Source of the DNA: Allacma fusca
Lineage: Eukaryota; Arthropoda; Collembola; Symphypleona; Sminthuridae
DNA length: 64,000 nt
Assembly (NCBI GenBank): GCA_947179485.1
Contig: OX359248.1
Span: 1,319,501-1,383,500 of the forward strand
Direction of reading: 5' to 3'
Shown here: in pieces, positions 63,394-64,000 of the stretch
How the letters are laid out: each line of letters begins with the position of its first letter
How positions within the stretch are numbered: position 1 is the stretch's first letter
The notes under the pieces: model-generated
The model's database searches: none
Told to the model about the DNA's origin: nothing
What the model saw: the letters and a program-made list of their open reading frames with translations, nothing else
Position numbers and translations under genes: made by a program

Positions 63394-64000
63394 AAAGAAG
63401 AGAGATGAGGAAGAAGCTTTCGCTTTCTCCGGAAGGAAAACAAGGGAGTATTGGCCATTAAGTCTGAGTGCTCTCTTCCATTCTCTTACACTGACTTCAC
63501 TTCCACTGGCCAACTAGATATACATTGACTTTGATACAGAACCGATGCGTATGGCCCAAGTTACTTCCATGACTTACGCCCAAATAATCCCGAGCGAAAC
63601 TCTATTCAGCCAATTCAACCGGATGTGTTGTTCCAGGAATCTTGTTCAACACAATATTCTCTATTCAATTTGTATGTAAGTGTCCTCGCTCCGAGTCGGA
63701 AATGTGGGTTGTATCCTCATAGCCGTCTTCCATACATTTTTTTGTCTTCATATGTATTTCGAAAGATTTTTTTGTATTTACATCCCAGGATACGATTTAT
63801 CTAAAATCATATCTTTGGTTAAGCAGCAAAAATGATAATACATCTTCCTTTGGGAAGTGAAATGGATTACGTACAACATTTTGAAAATCAGTGGATAACA
63901 TTAGGAGTGTAGTTTATAAAAATAGCTTGTGTATTAAAACCTGGAGAATTTTGTTCCTTCAAAATGTACATGTGTCCTTTTGAATTGACAGCATATCCAT

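Larger units (their letters stand above)
52249..64000. other. Long stretch without recognisable exons; presumed intron
   Basis: Nearly 12 kb with scattered open frames of 60-176 codons on both strands, none with a domain, good codon pattern or convincing splice sites. The longest (62983-63513, minus) runs through a GA microsatellite. Simple repeats are present at 54932-54950, about 58560 and 63371. No tRNA, rRNA or mobile-element protein was recognised. Confidence 0.5.

Noticed and set aside
62983..63513. 176-residue minus-strand frame
   Set aside because: Runs through a GA microsatellite (Ser/Leu repeats), with no domain and no supporting context.

Overview
The window is a piece of an AT-rich metazoan nuclear genome, most likely an arthropod. 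The protein-coding genes are split by mostly short GT-AG introns (about 75-300 bases). The families are animal ones (VPS33B, C-terminal Src kinase, mitochondrial L4, RPUSD3, RSL24D1, a rhodopsin-like receptor), and one gene encodes a secreted glycine-rich protein of the kind common in arthropod cuticle. I cannot name the species.

Layout. 1-3.8 kb: a minus-strand class A GPCR, of which four exons (TM2 to the third cytoplasmic loop) are visible; TM6-TM7 lie off the left edge or were not found. 6.6-9.0 kb: a complete minus-strand VPS33B (616 residues, 4 exons). 11.0-12.6 kb: a four-exon secreted glycine-rich protein (410 residues, minus) with a TATA box. 17.3-18.6 kb: complete mitochondrial ribosomal protein L4 (308 residues, plus). 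20.8-23.6 kb: complete Csk kinase (440 residues, 8 exons, minus) with no SH3 exon visible. 41.3-43.6 kb: RPUSD3-like mitochondrial pseudouridine synthase (plus), tail-to-tail with RSL24D1 (43.6-44.9 kb, minus); the two stop codons are 74 bases apart. 52.1 kb: one plausible first exon carrying acidic di-leucine motifs, followed by almost 12 kb with no recognisable exon.

Between Csk and RPUSD3 (26.9-39.8 kb) lies a cluster of mobile DNA. It holds a foldback repeat, a 9.26-kb Ty3/gypsy-type LTR retrotransposon (27487-36747, minus), a 5'-truncated LINE with an 8-bp target duplication, and a 652-bp hAT-type MITE with an 8-bp target duplication, apparently nested in an older hAT-like relic. Two more inverted-repeat elements sit in introns of RPUSD3 and RSL24D1.

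The LTR element is the most unusual object. Its two 487-bp LTRs look identical, so it should be young. Yet its reading frames are broken at several points, pol contains a 294-bp in-frame tandem duplication, no target-site duplication or ordinary primer-binding site is visible, and a third ORF after integrase encodes an acidic/proline-rich protein ending in two zinc knuckles instead of an envelope.

The host genes are mostly housekeeping: vesicle tethering/fusion (VPS33B), mitochondrial translation and RNA modification (mRpL4, RPUSD3), 60S ribosome assembly (RSL24D1), and signalling (Csk, GPCR). No shared pathway is evident beyond the mitochondrial theme. All exon joins were deduced by eye from splice sites, reading phase and family similarity.
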